Assembly: GCF_026344005.1 (NCBI RefSeq)
Contig: NZ_JAPKNH010000001.1
Location: 930,001-994,000 of the forward strand
Origin: Kaistia terrae
Lineage (GTDB): Bacteria; Pseudomonadota; Alphaproteobacteria; Rhizobiales; Kaistiaceae
Direction of reading: 5' to 3'
Length of the DNA: 64,000 nt
How positions within the stretch are numbered: position 1 is the first letter of the stretch; each line of letters opens with the position of its first letter. Under the pieces are notes generated by a model. That model saw nothing but the letters and a program-made list of their open reading frames with translations. It ran no database searches and was not told the origin of the DNA. The position numbers were made by a program, and so were the translations under genes. Below, piece after piece: positions 56,400 to 64,000 of this stretch.

Positions 56400-57440
56400 A
56401 TGGCCGAGCCAGAGATACTTTTCGAACGCCAGGGACATGCGGGTCTCATCACGCTCAACCGGCCTGGCGCGCTCAACGCGCTGTCGCATGGGATGGTGAC
56501 GGCGCTGTCGGATGCCCTCCGGCAATGGCGCGACGACCCATCGATCCGTCTGGTGATCGTGCGGGCGGTCGGACGCGCCTTTTGCGCCGGTGGCGATGTC
56601 CGTACCGTTATCGAGGCAGGGCAGGGCGACCCGGTCCAGAAGTCGTTTTTCGAGGCCGAGTATCGCCTGAACGCTGCCATCAAGGCATTTCCAAAACCCT
56701 ATATCGCGCTTGTCGACGGCTATGTCATGGGCGGCGGCGCCGGTATTTCGGTGCATGGCTCGCATCGGGTCTTCGGGGAAAAAGCCGTCTTCTCGATGCC
56801 GGAGACCGGGATCGGCTTTTTCCCGGATGTCGGCTCCAGCTTCTTCCTTTCGCGCATGCCAAGCCAGATCGGACTCTATTGCGCGCTCGCGGCCGTCCGC
56901 CTGGCGCGGGGCGATGCCCTGCACGCCGGCATCGCGACCCATGCGGCGCCGGCGGCTGCGTTTGACGCCATCGTGGCGAGCCTTGCCGAAACGGACGACG
57001 TCGACGCGGTGCTTGCCGGGTTCATCGAGCCGGTGGCCCCGGAGACGCTGGGCACGCTCGATGCCGCCATCGAGGTGGTCTTCGCGACAGGATCGGTCGA
57101 ATCGATCCTGGCCCGGCTGGATGGGTTGGAAGGCGCGCTGGCGGAGTGGGGCGGCCGGACCGCGGCTGCGATCCGTACCAAATCGCCCACCAGCCTGCGG
57201 GTCGCCCTGCGGCAGATCCGCGCCGCGCGCGACCTCGAGTTCGAGGATTGCATCCGGCTCGACTGGCGGATCGCCTGCGCCATGCTTGATGGCCATGATT
57301 TTTACGAAGGGGTTCGCGCCGCCCTGATCGACAAGGATCAGTCGCCGCGCTGGAACCCGGGCACGCTGGACGCAGTTGACCCGAGGGCGATCGAAGGGCA
57401 CTTCGTGGCTCCCCTCGATGGAGACATTCCGCTGCCATGA
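56400..57440 (+). CDS. enoyl-CoA hydratase/3-hydroxyisobutyryl-CoA hydrolase family protein
   Basis: Crotonase-fold protein of 346 residues. Oxyanion-hole residues are in RAFCAGGDVRTVIEAGQGD and GYVMGGGAGISVHGSHRVF, and PETGIGFFPDVGSSFFLSR is the mark of the 3-hydroxyisobutyryl-CoA hydrolase branch, whose C-terminal half is longer than in plain hydratases, as here. This would place it in valine breakdown. ATG at 56400 has GGAGG 5 nt upstream. Its stop overlaps the DUF6163 start by 4 bp. Confidence 0.85.
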   Translation: MAEPEILFERQGHAGLITLNRPGALNALSHGMVTALSDALRQWRDDPSIRLVIVRAVGRAFCAGGDVRTVIEAGQGDPVQKSFFEAEYRLNAAIKAFPKPYIALVDGYVMGGGAGISVHGSHRVFGEKAVFSMPETGIGFFPDVGSSFFLSRMPSQIGLYCALAAVRLARGDALHAGIATHAAPAAAFDAIVASLAETDDVDAVLAGFIEPVAPETLGTLDAAIEVVFATGSVESILARLDGLEGALAEWGGRTAAAIRTKSPTSLRVALRQIRAARDLEFEDCIRLDWRIACAMLDGHDFYEGVRAALIDKDQSPRWNPGTLDAVDPRAIEGHFVAPLDGDIPLP

Positions 57441-57859
57441 TGGACAATGAAGTCACCCAGCTCCCGAGCGAGCCGGACAATCCCTATGATCTGGCGCTCG
57501 ATGTCTATCTGCGGGGCATCGCGGCCGTCCTGCTCCTGCTCGGACTGCGTCATTGGCTCTATATCGCCGGCGTGTTCCAGGATGATGGCTGGAGCCTGGA
57601 GACGATGTCGAACCATTGGCGGTTCGTCACCATCAACCTGGCCGTGGTCGACCTCGTCGCGGCCGTTGGGCTCTGGATGCGCGTCGCCTGGGGCAACGTG
57701 ATCTGGATCTATGTCGCGCTGTTCGAAGTGGCGATGCACACGGTGTTCGCGGACACGTTCGGTTTCGACTGGTTGATCGTCTCGTTCCACGTCATTTCGC
57801 TTCTGGTCTTCGTCGGCCTGCTGGTGATGAGCCGCCGCCACGAGGCGGCGGCCGGCTAA
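57437..57859 (+). CDS. DUF6163 family membrane protein
   Basis: A 140-residue protein with four hydrophobic segments (about 27-45, 63-81, 86-103, 112-130) and a conserved GLRHWLYIAGVF... and LWMRVAWGNVIWIYVALFEVAMHTVF pattern. To my knowledge such genes occur just upstream of ldtR in rhizobia, as here, but no function is known. It begins inside the previous gene's stop codon (ATGA), so the two are translationally coupled. Confidence 0.78.
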   Translation: MMDNEVTQLPSEPDNPYDLALDVYLRGIAAVLLLLGLRHWLYIAGVFQDDGWSLETMSNHWRFVTINLAVVDLVAAVGLWMRVAWGNVIWIYVALFEVAMHTVFADTFGFDWLIVSFHVISLLVFVGLLVMSRRHEAAAG

Positions 57860-58048
57860 AAGTCAGGCGGGGCCTAGGCTTGGCGGCGAGCATAGTAAGT
57901 TTTTAACGATAAGAACCGTTTCGGACGCCAAGCCACGAGGTAATCTGACGTTAAGCCTGATCCTTAAGATGATATTCAAATGATCACTCTAAGTTCCGTT
58001 GTCATGAGGTGAGAAGAATACTTGCCGCGGAAACAAGAGGCAGACAAG

Positions 58049-58561
58049 ATGATCAGCGCGAAGCGGGCAGTCGAAACAGCAGTTCAGCCCCAGTTTACTC
58101 CGGATCTCAAGCCGCTTTACATGGAAGCGTTGACGCTCGTTGAGCGTCTGCATCGTCGCCTGCTCGACGTCGTCAAGGACGAGTTCGACCGTTCGGGTCG
58201 CTCCGACGTCAACAGCATCCAGGCGCTGCTGCTTTTCAACATCGGCGACGCCGAGCTGACGGCCGGCGAGCTTCGCACCCGCGGCTATTATCTTGGCTCC
58301 AACGTCTCCTACAATCTGAAGAAGCTGGTCGAGATGGGCTACATCCATCACCAGCGTTCGCGGATGGATCGTCGCTCGGTCCGCGTCAGCCTGACAGACA
58401 AGGGCCAGGAAGTCGCCGCGATCGTCGGTGGTGTCTATGAGCGCCACATGAAGTCGATCGAGCAGGTCGGCGGCATCGCTGTCGATGATTTCCAGCAGCT
58501 CAACCGCTCGCTGCAGCGCCTCGAGCGCTTCTGGACCGACCAGATCCTGTATCGCCTCTGA
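58049..58561 (+). CDS. ldtR: MarR-family regulator LdtR
   Basis: A 170-residue regulator with a winged helix: LKPLYMEALTLVERLHRRLLDVVKDEF, then ALLLFNIGDAELTAGELRTRGYYLGSNVSYNLKKLVEMGYIHHQ and a beta-wing RMDRRSVRVSLTDKGQEVA. It closely fits LdtR of Liberibacter, a regulator of the L,D-transpeptidase gene ldtP and of stress tolerance. ATG at 58049 is chosen with AAGAGGCAG upstream; a TTG at 58022 would add nine residues. Terminator follows, then ldtP. Confidence 0.92.
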   Translation: MISAKRAVETAVQPQFTPDLKPLYMEALTLVERLHRRLLDVVKDEFDRSGRSDVNSIQALLLFNIGDAELTAGELRTRGYYLGSNVSYNLKKLVEMGYIHHQRSRMDRRSVRVSLTDKGQEVAAIVGGVYERHMKSIEQVGGIAVDDFQQLNRSLQRLERFWTDQILYRL

Positions 58562-58582
58562 AATCGGACTGTCTGACCTTCC

Positions 58583-58613
58583 AAAAGCCCCGGCCGCCCC
58601 TGCCGGGGCTTTT
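58583..58613 (+). terminator. ldtR terminator
   Basis: AAAAGCCCCGG / CCGGGGCTTTT, an 11-bp stem with a 9-nt loop, 21 bp after the stop; four Ts at its end. Confidence 0.9.
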
Positions 58614-58933
58614 GCACGTTTGGAGCCGGCCGTGAAGGATACGGTAACCATCCTCATGCAGCATGACGGAAGTGCTGCGGTGCAGCGCGGCGACATGAAA
58701 GCGCCATACTGACGTGACAGCCAAGGACAGGTGAGTTAAGTCGCGTCCTTCGGTCAATCGCCCTTGTGGCGAGGTCCGATGGCAGGCTGCTTGGCCTTTC
58801 GTTCAGGTTGCGACGTCGATGGGCAGTCGACGGTGTTTTCAGGGTTCGCGGCGCGTGCAAGCCGCAGTCGAAATCGGGGGCGGCGATCGGTTCGCGTAGC
58901 TCCCTGTACCAGCGGGCTACCAGAAGTATCGAC
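58614..58933. promoter_or_regulatory. ldtP upstream region
   Basis: About 320 bp between the ldtR terminator and ldtP; LdtR sites would be expected here by analogy with Liberibacter, but I cannot point to a specific one. No ORF or hairpin stands out. Confidence 0.4.
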
Positions 58934-60226
58934 ATGAGCGGATCAAAGAACATCACTCTCTTCCCGGCCACCGCGATGACCCGCCGTGGCGCATTGCGCT
59001 CCATGGCCGGTGCGCTGGCAGCCTCGGTTGCTATGCCGATCGCGGCGTTTGCCCAAGACATGGACCCGATCAATCAGGTTCTGCAGAGCGGCAGTAGCGA
59101 CTGGTCCGATGGTTTCGATGCCGCGTCGAGCGGTGCGGCCTCCGTGCGCACCTCGGCGCCGATCCTGTCGCCGGACACGGCGCAGGCCGTGGAATATGCA
59201 ATCCAGAATTACACCGACATCGTCGCGCGTGGCGGCTGGCCGATGGTTCCCGGCGACAAGAAGCTCAGCCTCGGCCTCAAGGATCCCAACGTCGTCATCC
59301 TGCGCCAGCGCCTGACCGTTTCCGGCGATCTGGCCGCCGGCGCCGGCAATTCGCAAACCTTCGATTCCTATGTCGACGCAGGTCTCCGCCGCTTCCAGGC
59401 ACGGCACGGACTGCCGGCTGACGGCGTCGCCGGTCAGTCGACCATCAACATGATGAACGTTACCGCCAACGTCCGTCTCGGCCAGTTGCAGACCAATCTG
59501 GTTCGCCTGCGCTCGATGTCGGGCTTCCTCGGCGAGCGCTATGTCATGATCAACATTCCGGCCGCGGCGATCGAGGTCGTTGAAGGCGGTCGCGTCGTGT
59601 CGCGCCATACCGCCGTCGTCGGCAAGGTCGATCGCCCGACGCCGGTCCTGGCCACCAAGATCTATCGCGTGAGCTTCAATCCGAACTGGACCGTGCCGGC
59701 GTCGATCATCCGCAAGGATCTGATCCCGCTCATGCGGAAGTCGCCGGATTACCTGACCAGCAAGCACATCCGCATCTATGATTCGGCCGGTGTCGAAGTT
59801 CCGCCGACCCAGATCGACTGGAATACCGACCAGGCGACCAAGGGCTACATGTTCCGGCAGGATCCGGGCGACTTCAATTCGCTCGGCAGCGTGCGCATAT
59901 CGTTCCACAATGACGAGCAGGTGTACATGCACGACACGCCGCAGAAGGACATTTTCGGCCGCGAGCAGCGCTTCGATTCGTCGGGCTGCATCCGCGTGCA
60001 GAACATCCGCCAGGTCATCGGCTGGCTGCTGCGCGATACGCCGGAATTCCCGCGCGAGCGCATCGATGCGATCTTCAAGTCTGGCGAGCAGGTCAACGTC
60101 AATCCGAAGCCTGAAATTCCGCTTTACCTGCAGTATGTCAGCGCCTGGGCGATGGCCGATGGCGTGACCCACTTCCGCGATGACATCTACAATATGGATG
60201 GCATCGGCCAGCTGGCGCTTCAATAG
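58934..60226 (+). CDS. ldtP: L,D-transpeptidase LdtP
   Basis: Exported enzyme of 430 residues that makes 3-3 cross-links or links proteins to peptidoglycan. The leader has a Tat-like TRRGALRSMAGALAAS (residues 16-31) and cleavage near AFA|Q (40-41). A peptidoglycan-binding domain (about 115-175, LRRFQARHGLPADGVAGQST) is followed by the YkuD catalytic domain (about 200-360) with H333 and C352 in MHDTPQKDIFGREQRFDSSGCIRVQ (two pieces of the HxxxxxxxF...SxGCxR motif). Preceded by ldtR, its known regulator in a relative. Confidence 0.93.
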   Translation: MSGSKNITLFPATAMTRRGALRSMAGALAASVAMPIAAFAQDMDPINQVLQSGSSDWSDGFDAASSGAASVRTSAPILSPDTAQAVEYAIQNYTDIVARGGWPMVPGDKKLSLGLKDPNVVILRQRLTVSGDLAAGAGNSQTFDSYVDAGLRRFQARHGLPADGVAGQSTINMMNVTANVRLGQLQTNLVRLRSMSGFLGERYVMINIPAAAIEVVEGGRVVSRHTAVVGKVDRPTPVLATKIYRVSFNPNWTVPASIIRKDLIPLMRKSPDYLTSKHIRIYDSAGVEVPPTQIDWNTDQATKGYMFRQDPGDFNSLGSVRISFHNDEQVYMHDTPQKDIFGREQRFDSSGCIRVQNIRQVIGWLLRDTPEFPRERIDAIFKSGEQVNVNPKPEIPLYLQYVSAWAMADGVTHFRDDIYNMDGIGQLALQ

Positions 60227-60290
60227 GTCGCTGCTAGCTCTTAAAATGGTTGTTCCGTGCCAAGTGCCCGGAACGACCCCCGTTAATTGA

Positions 60291-60312
60291 AGGGCCGATG
60301 AGGCCCTTTTTC
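60291..60312 (+). terminator. ldtP terminator
   Basis: AGGGCC / GGCCCT, six pairs with a 5-nt loop, then TTTTTC. A shorter stem precedes it at 60252-60273 (GTTCCG / CGGAAC). Confidence 0.7.
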
Positions 60313-60405
60313 TTGGCGTCTACCCCCACATATGGTACGCCGCGCGAGTCCCGGCCGTGCCGTCATTGGCACGAATCCGGTTCCGCCAACAGGATGGACC
60401 GCCCC

Positions 60406-61713
60406 ATGTCTCTGACGGATCGCGCTGATAGCCTTTCCTCGACCTCCGCTTTCTTCAACCGGACCCTGGCCCAGGCCGATCCGGAAATTGCCGATGCAAT
60501 CGGCAAGGAACTCGGTCGCCAGCAGCATGAAATCGAGCTGATTGCTTCGGAGAACATCGTCTCGCGCGCCGTTCTGGAAGCGCAGGGCTCGGTGCTCACG
60601 AACAAGTATGCCGAGGGTTATCCGGGCAAGCGCTATTACGGCGGTTGTGAATTCGTCGACATCGTCGAGACGCTCGCCATCGAGCGCGCCAAGAAGCTGT
60701 TCGACTGCCAGTTCGTCAACGTGCAGCCGAATTCCGGCAGCCAGATGAACCAGGCGGTGTTCCTGGCGCTGCTGGAGCCGGGCGATACCTTCATGGGCCT
60801 CGACCTGGCGGCCGGTGGACATCTGACGCACGGTTCGCAGGTCAATATGTCCGGCAAGTGGTTCAAGGTGGCGCCGTATGGCGTGCGCCGCGAGGACCAG
60901 CTGCTCGACTATGAAGAAATCCAGCGCATCGCCGAAGAGACCAAGCCGAAGCTGATCATCGCCGGCGGCACCGCCTATTCCCGCATCTGGGATTTCCAGC
61001 GCTTCCGCCAGATCGCCGATTCGGTCGGCGCTTACCTGATGGTCGACATGGCGCATTTCGCCGGTCTGGTCGCCGGCGGCGCCCATCCGTCGCCGCTGCC
61101 GCATGCGCATGTCGTCACCACGACGACGCACAAGTCGCTGCGCGGCCCGCGCGGCGGCATGATCCTGACCAATGACGAGACGATCGCGAAGAAGATCAAC
61201 TCGGCCGTGTTCCCCGGTCTGCAGGGCGGCCCGCTGATGCATGTGATCGCCGCCAAGGCTGTCGCCTTCGCCGAAGCGCTGCGTCCGGACTTCAAGGTCT
61301 ACGCGAACAGCGTCGTCGAAAATGCTCGTGCACTTGCAGAAACGCTCAAGGGCTCCGGCTTCGACATCGTTTCGGGCGGTACCGACAATCACCTGATGCT
61401 GGTCGATCTGCGGCCGAAGCGCGTGAAGGGCAACGTGTCCGAGAAGGCGCTCGTTCGCGCCGGCCTGACCTGCAACAAGAACGGCATCCCGTTCGATCCG
61501 GAGAAGTTCTTCATCACCTCCGGTATCCGCCTCGGCACGCCGGCAGCGACGACGCGCGGTTTCGGCGTTGCCGAGTTCCAGGAAGTCGGCCGTCTGATTG
61601 CCGAAGTTCTGGGCGCCGTATCGCAGTCGGAAGACGGTTCCGCTCCGCTCGTGGAAGCTTCGGTCAAGGAGCGTGTCCATGCTCTGACCGCTCGCTTCCC
61701 GATCTATTCCTGA
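60406..61713 (+). CDS. glyA: serine hydroxymethyltransferase
   Basis: PLP enzyme of 435 residues interconverting serine and glycine with tetrahydrofolate, the main one-carbon source. PLP lysine K243 is in [34 protein letters not shown] and [15 protein letters not shown] are family hallmarks. ATG at 60406 is preferred: AGGATGG stands 7-9 nt upstream. It is 12 bp before nrdR, and probably starts the glyA-nrdR-ribD-ribE transcript. Confidence 0.96.
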   Translation: MSLTDRADSLSSTSAFFNRTLAQADPEIADAIGKELGRQQHEIELIASENIVSRAVLEAQGSVLTNKYAEGYPGKRYYGGCEFVDIVETLAIERAKKLFDCQFVNVQPNSGSQMNQAVFLALLEPGDTFMGLDLAAGGHLTHGSQVNMSGKWFKVAPYGVRREDQLLDYEEIQRIAEETKPKLIIAGGTAYSRIWDFQRFRQIADSVGAYLMVDMAHFAGLVAGGAHPSPLPHAHVVTTTTHKSLRGPRGGMILTNDETIAKKINSAVFPGLQGGPLMHVIAAKAVAFAEALRPDFKVYANSVVENARALAETLKGSGFDIVSGGTDNHLMLVDLRPKRVKGNVSEKALVRAGLTCNKNGIPFDPEKFFITSGIRLGTPAATTRGFGVAEFQEVGRLIAEVLGAVSQSEDGSAPLVEASVKERVHALTARFPIYS

Positions 61714-61725
61714 TCGGAAAAACCC

Positions 61726-62205
61726 ATGCGTTGTCCCTATTGCGGTAGCGACGACACGCAAGTGAAGGACTCCCGCCCGTCGGAGGACAATACGTCCATC
61801 CGGCGGCGGCGGGTCTGTGCGGATTGCGGCGGTCGTTTCACGACCTTCGAACGAATCCAGCTGCGTGAGCTGGTTGTTCTGAAGAAGAGCGGCCGGCGCG
61901 TTCCCTTTGATCGCGACAAGCTGATGCGTTCGGTCCAGGTGGCGCTGCGCAAGCGGCCGGTGGATCCCGATCGCGTTGAGCGCATGATCAATGGCGTCGT
62001 TCGCCAATTGGAAAGCAGCGGCGAGAGCGAGATCAACGCCGAGCAGATTGGCGTTTATGTCATGGAGGCGCTGAAAGGCCTCGATGACGTCGCCTATGTG
62101 CGGTTTGCCTCGGTCTATCGCAATTTCCGCGAAGCCAAGGACTTCTCCGCCGTACTCGACGAGCTCTCATCGCAGGACCTTGTGGATACCGAGGACCGCG
62201 ACTAG
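61726..62205 (+). CDS. nrdR: transcriptional repressor NrdR
   Basis: ATP/dATP-sensing repressor of ribonucleotide reductase genes, 159 residues. An N-terminal zinc ribbon uses C3, C6, C31, C34 (MRCPYCG and [11 protein letters not shown]), followed by the ATP-cone ([30 protein letters not shown]). The 12-bp spacing from glyA and the same order in other rhizobia support one operon. No NrdR-box is visible nearby; targets lie elsewhere. Confidence 0.96.
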   Translation: MRCPYCGSDDTQVKDSRPSEDNTSIRRRRVCADCGGRFTTFERIQLRELVVLKKSGRRVPFDRDKLMRSVQVALRKRPVDPDRVERMINGVVRQLESSGESEINAEQIGVYVMEALKGLDDVAYVRFASVYRNFREAKDFSAVLDELSSQDLVDTEDRD

Positions 62206-62345
62206 GCCAGAATCTGGAGCCTTTCGCCGTTTCGATGAAGCGGGGAAGGGCTCCGGAGTGCTTTCAAGCGACGTGGATTCCGGTTCGCAAGAAGGCGCGA
62301 CACGACAAAGAGCTAGGCGCTTTCGAACGATCTGCGGGGTTTCGG
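62206..62345. repeat. rhizobial intergenic repeat between nrdR and ribD
   Basis: Contains the pieces CCGTTTCGATGAAGCGG (a stem-loop), GCTTTCAAGCGACGTGGATT, CCGGTTCGCAAGAAGG, GCGACACGACAAAGAGCTAG and GCGCTTTCGAACGATC. The same family, shorter, lies at 9682-9730. It fills the whole 140-bp gap, so any internal promoter or ribosome-binding site for ribD is inside it. Confidence 0.75.
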
Positions 62346-63485
62346 ATGACGACTGAGCGAACCGGCAATTTCGATGCCGAGATGGACCGCCGGCTGATGG
62401 CCGTCGCGCTTCGGTTCGGCCGTCGCAATCTCGGTTCCACGGCGCCCGCGCCCGCCGTCGGGGCGCTTGTCGTGGGTTCAGAGAGCGGCACGCCCATTAT
62501 CCTCGGTCGTGGCGTGACGGCGGCCGGTGGCGCCGCCCGCGCCGAAACAAGTGCGCTCGTCATGGCGGGCGATGCGGCGCGCGGCGCCACGCTCTACACC
62601 ACACTGGAGCCGTCGCCCGATCCTGTCGAAGGCGTTTCTGTCGTCCAGACGATGATCGCGGCGGGCGTTTCTCGCGTTGTCAGCGCGCTGGAAAATCCCG
62701 ATCCGCGCGTTGCCGGTCGCGGCCACGCACAATTGCGCGACGCCGGCATCGCCGTCACGACCGGGGTGCTTGGCGACGAGGCGCGGCGGCAGCATGCCGG
62801 AGTTATCTCCGTTCTGGCGGCGGGAAGGCCGCATGTCACCCTGAAGCTTGGCGTTTCCGCCGACGGCATGATCGGCCGCGTTTCGGGCGAGCGCATGCTG
62901 GTCTCGGGCCGCGAGGCATTCGCGCGGCTTCAGACCATGCGCATCGAGGCTGACGCGACGCTGATCGGCATCGGCACGGCGATGATCGACGATCCGAGCC
63001 TGACCGTCCGGGTTCCGGGCCTGCGCGCCCATTCTCCGATCCGCATTGTTCTGGACACGCAGGCGCGGCTTTCGCCTCATTCGTCGTTGGTGAAGGGCGC
63101 CGCCGACACCGCACTCTGGGTCGTTTGCAGCGCCGAGGCGCCACTCGTCAATCGGGTCGCATTGAGGGCGGCGGGCGTCGAGGTGCTGGAGGTTGGCACC
63201 GGTTCCGGCGGAGTCGATCTTGAGGCCGCCTTGCGCCTGCTGGCTGAGCGCGGCGTCACGCGCCTGCTGGCGGAGGGTGGCGCCAAGGTCGCTGCGTCCC
63301 TTTTGGCGCGCGGCATGTTGGACGAGGTCGTCTTGTTTCACGCGCCGGTGGTGGTCGGGCCGGATGGCGTGCGTGCGCTCGCCGGCGGCGCGCTCTCGGC
63401 AATCGAGCGCAGTCCGCGCTTCCGCCGCTTCGAAGAAGCGCGTCTCGGCGAAGACCGAATGGTTCGCTACGAAAGGGCAGTCTGA
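62346..63485 (+). CDS. ribD: RibD-like protein with degenerate deaminase and intact reductase domain
   Basis: A 379-residue homologue of the bifunctional riboflavin enzyme. The deaminase domain (about 1-150) keeps its frame but lacks all zinc ligands: the HAE motif reads R65-A-E67, and the usual PC...PPC reads S90 and V99 (in LEPSPDPVEGVSVVQ). The reductase domain (about 155-375) looks functional: LKLGVSADGMIGR, LIGIGTAMIDDPSLTVR and LLAEGGAKVAASLL. It should reduce the pyrimidinone step, but the deamination step needs another enzyme. ATG at 62346; stop is 2 bp before the ribE ATG. Confidence 0.92.
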   Translation: MTTERTGNFDAEMDRRLMAVALRFGRRNLGSTAPAPAVGALVVGSESGTPIILGRGVTAAGGAARAETSALVMAGDAARGATLYTTLEPSPDPVEGVSVVQTMIAAGVSRVVSALENPDPRVAGRGHAQLRDAGIAVTTGVLGDEARRQHAGVISVLAAGRPHVTLKLGVSADGMIGRVSGERMLVSGREAFARLQTMRIEADATLIGIGTAMIDDPSLTVRVPGLRAHSPIRIVLDTQARLSPHSSLVKGAADTALWVVCSAEAPLVNRVALRAAGVEVLEVGTGSGGVDLEAALRLLAERGVTRLLAEGGAKVAASLLARGMLDEVVLFHAPVVVGPDGVRALAGGALSAIERSPRFRRFEEARLGEDRMVRYERAV

Positions 63486-63487
63486 GT

Positions 63488-64000
63488 ATGTTTACGGGCA
63501 TCATTACCGACGTCGGCAAGGTCGCCGCCGTCGAGCGCCGCAACGACGTCAACAAGATCACCATCGACAGCCGCTATGACGGCGAGACGATCGCCATTGG
63601 CGCGTCGATCGCCTGCGCCGGCGTCTGCCTGACCGTGATCTCGATCGACAAGCAGCCGAATGGACGCACCTTCTTCGACGTCGAGGCAGCTCCCGAAACG
63701 CTGGCGCTGACGGAAGTCGGTCATTGGGAAGCCGGCCAGCCGCTCAATCTCGAGCGCGCCCTAAAGCTTGGCGATGAACTGGGCGGCCATATGGTCTCCG
63801 GCCATGTCGACGGCCTTGCCACCATCGTCAGCCGCGAGGATCTCGGCGAAACGACGCGATTTGTCTTCGAAGCGCCGGCTGATTTGGCGCGTTTCATCGC
63901 CACCAAGGGCTCCGTCGCGCTCGATGGAACATCGCTGACGGTGAACTGGGTCGAAGGCAACCGCTTCTCGGTGCTGCTCATCCCGCACACGCTGAGCCCC
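63488..64000 (+). CDS. ribE: riboflavin synthase alpha chain, 3' end outside window
   Basis: Converts two lumazines to riboflavin. The first 171 residues are visible and run off the end: MFTGIITDVGKVAAVERR at the start, the first lumazine-binding repeat with GGHMVSGHVDGLA, and the start of the second repeat. About 200 residues are expected in all. ATG is 2 bp after the ribD stop, so the two are coupled. Some genomes label it ribC. Confidence 0.95.
   Translation, partial: MFTGIITDVGKVAAVERRNDVNKITIDSRYDGETIAIGASIACAGVCLTVISIDKQPNGRTFFDVEAAPETLALTEVGHWEAGQPLNLERALKLGDELGGHMVSGHVDGLATIVSREDLGETTRFVFEAPADLARFIATKGSVALDGTSLTVNWVEGNRFSVLLIPHTLSP

Overview
The window is GC-rich, tightly packed alphaproteobacterial chromosome. 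It looks like Hyphomicrobiales (Rhizobiales). The evidence is the ldtR/ldtP pair followed by glyA-nrdR-ribD-ribE, a thuA/thuB-like pair, a Cys-less HemB, the psd-pssA pair, and several families of hairpin repeats typical of rhizobial intergenic DNA. The species cannot be fixed from the sequence. No phage, integrase, transposase, CRISPR array or rRNA was found. The only RNA gene seen is tRNA-Val(CAC).

Layout. 1-12.8 kb: the 3' end of a secreted RTX protein, galE, dusA, an SBF-type transporter, cobalamin genes (cobS with a DUF1289 gene, divergent from cobT), a histidine kinase, an Fe-S-type uracil-DNA glycosylase, an Lrp regulator, and a polar amino acid ABC importer (binding protein plus two permeases, no ATPase). 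12-17 kb: benE-mobA divergent from a GntR regulator, a lone HNH endonuclease and rsgA. 17-31 kb, the more accessory part: a periplasmic sulfatase, DUF1801 and VOC proteins, a dienelactone hydrolase, a DUF454 protein, an MsbA-like ABC exporter, a DUF1254 protein, the thuA/thuB-like pair and an MFS exporter. 31-46 kb: tRNA-Val, a cold-shock gene, maeB, cysS, a detached CysS C-terminal domain coupled to cimA, a LOG-family enzyme, a LysM protein, an Atm1-type exporter and psd-pssA. 46-64 kb: puuE-like, parC, bpt, an RDD protein, a hemB-livH-threonine ammonia-lyase operon, a CNNM protein, an enoyl-CoA hydratase-family gene with DUF6163, ldtR/ldtP, glyA, nrdR, ribD and the start of ribE.

Metabolic links. 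CimA and threonine ammonia-lyase are two separate routes to 2-oxobutanoate for isoleucine. Psd and PssA are successive steps to phosphatidylethanolamine. CobT and CobS act in the lower-ligand and final assembly steps of cobalamin. LdtR and LdtP couple a MarR regulator to cell-wall cross-linking. GlyA, NrdR, RibD and RibE form a housekeeping run for one-carbon, nucleotide and flavin metabolism.

The strongest leads are four. (1) A promoter, 20-codon leader ORF and three hairpins form a roughly 270-nt leader before an MsbA-like ABC exporter, the last hairpin covering its ribosome-binding region. (2) RibD has lost all three zinc ligands of its deaminase domain while the reductase domain looks intact. 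(3) A free-standing copy of the CysS C-terminal domain is translationally coupled to cimA and separated from cysS by a perfect inverted repeat. (4) An orphan LivH permease carries an N-terminal lipobox and periplasmic-type domain inside a hemB operon.
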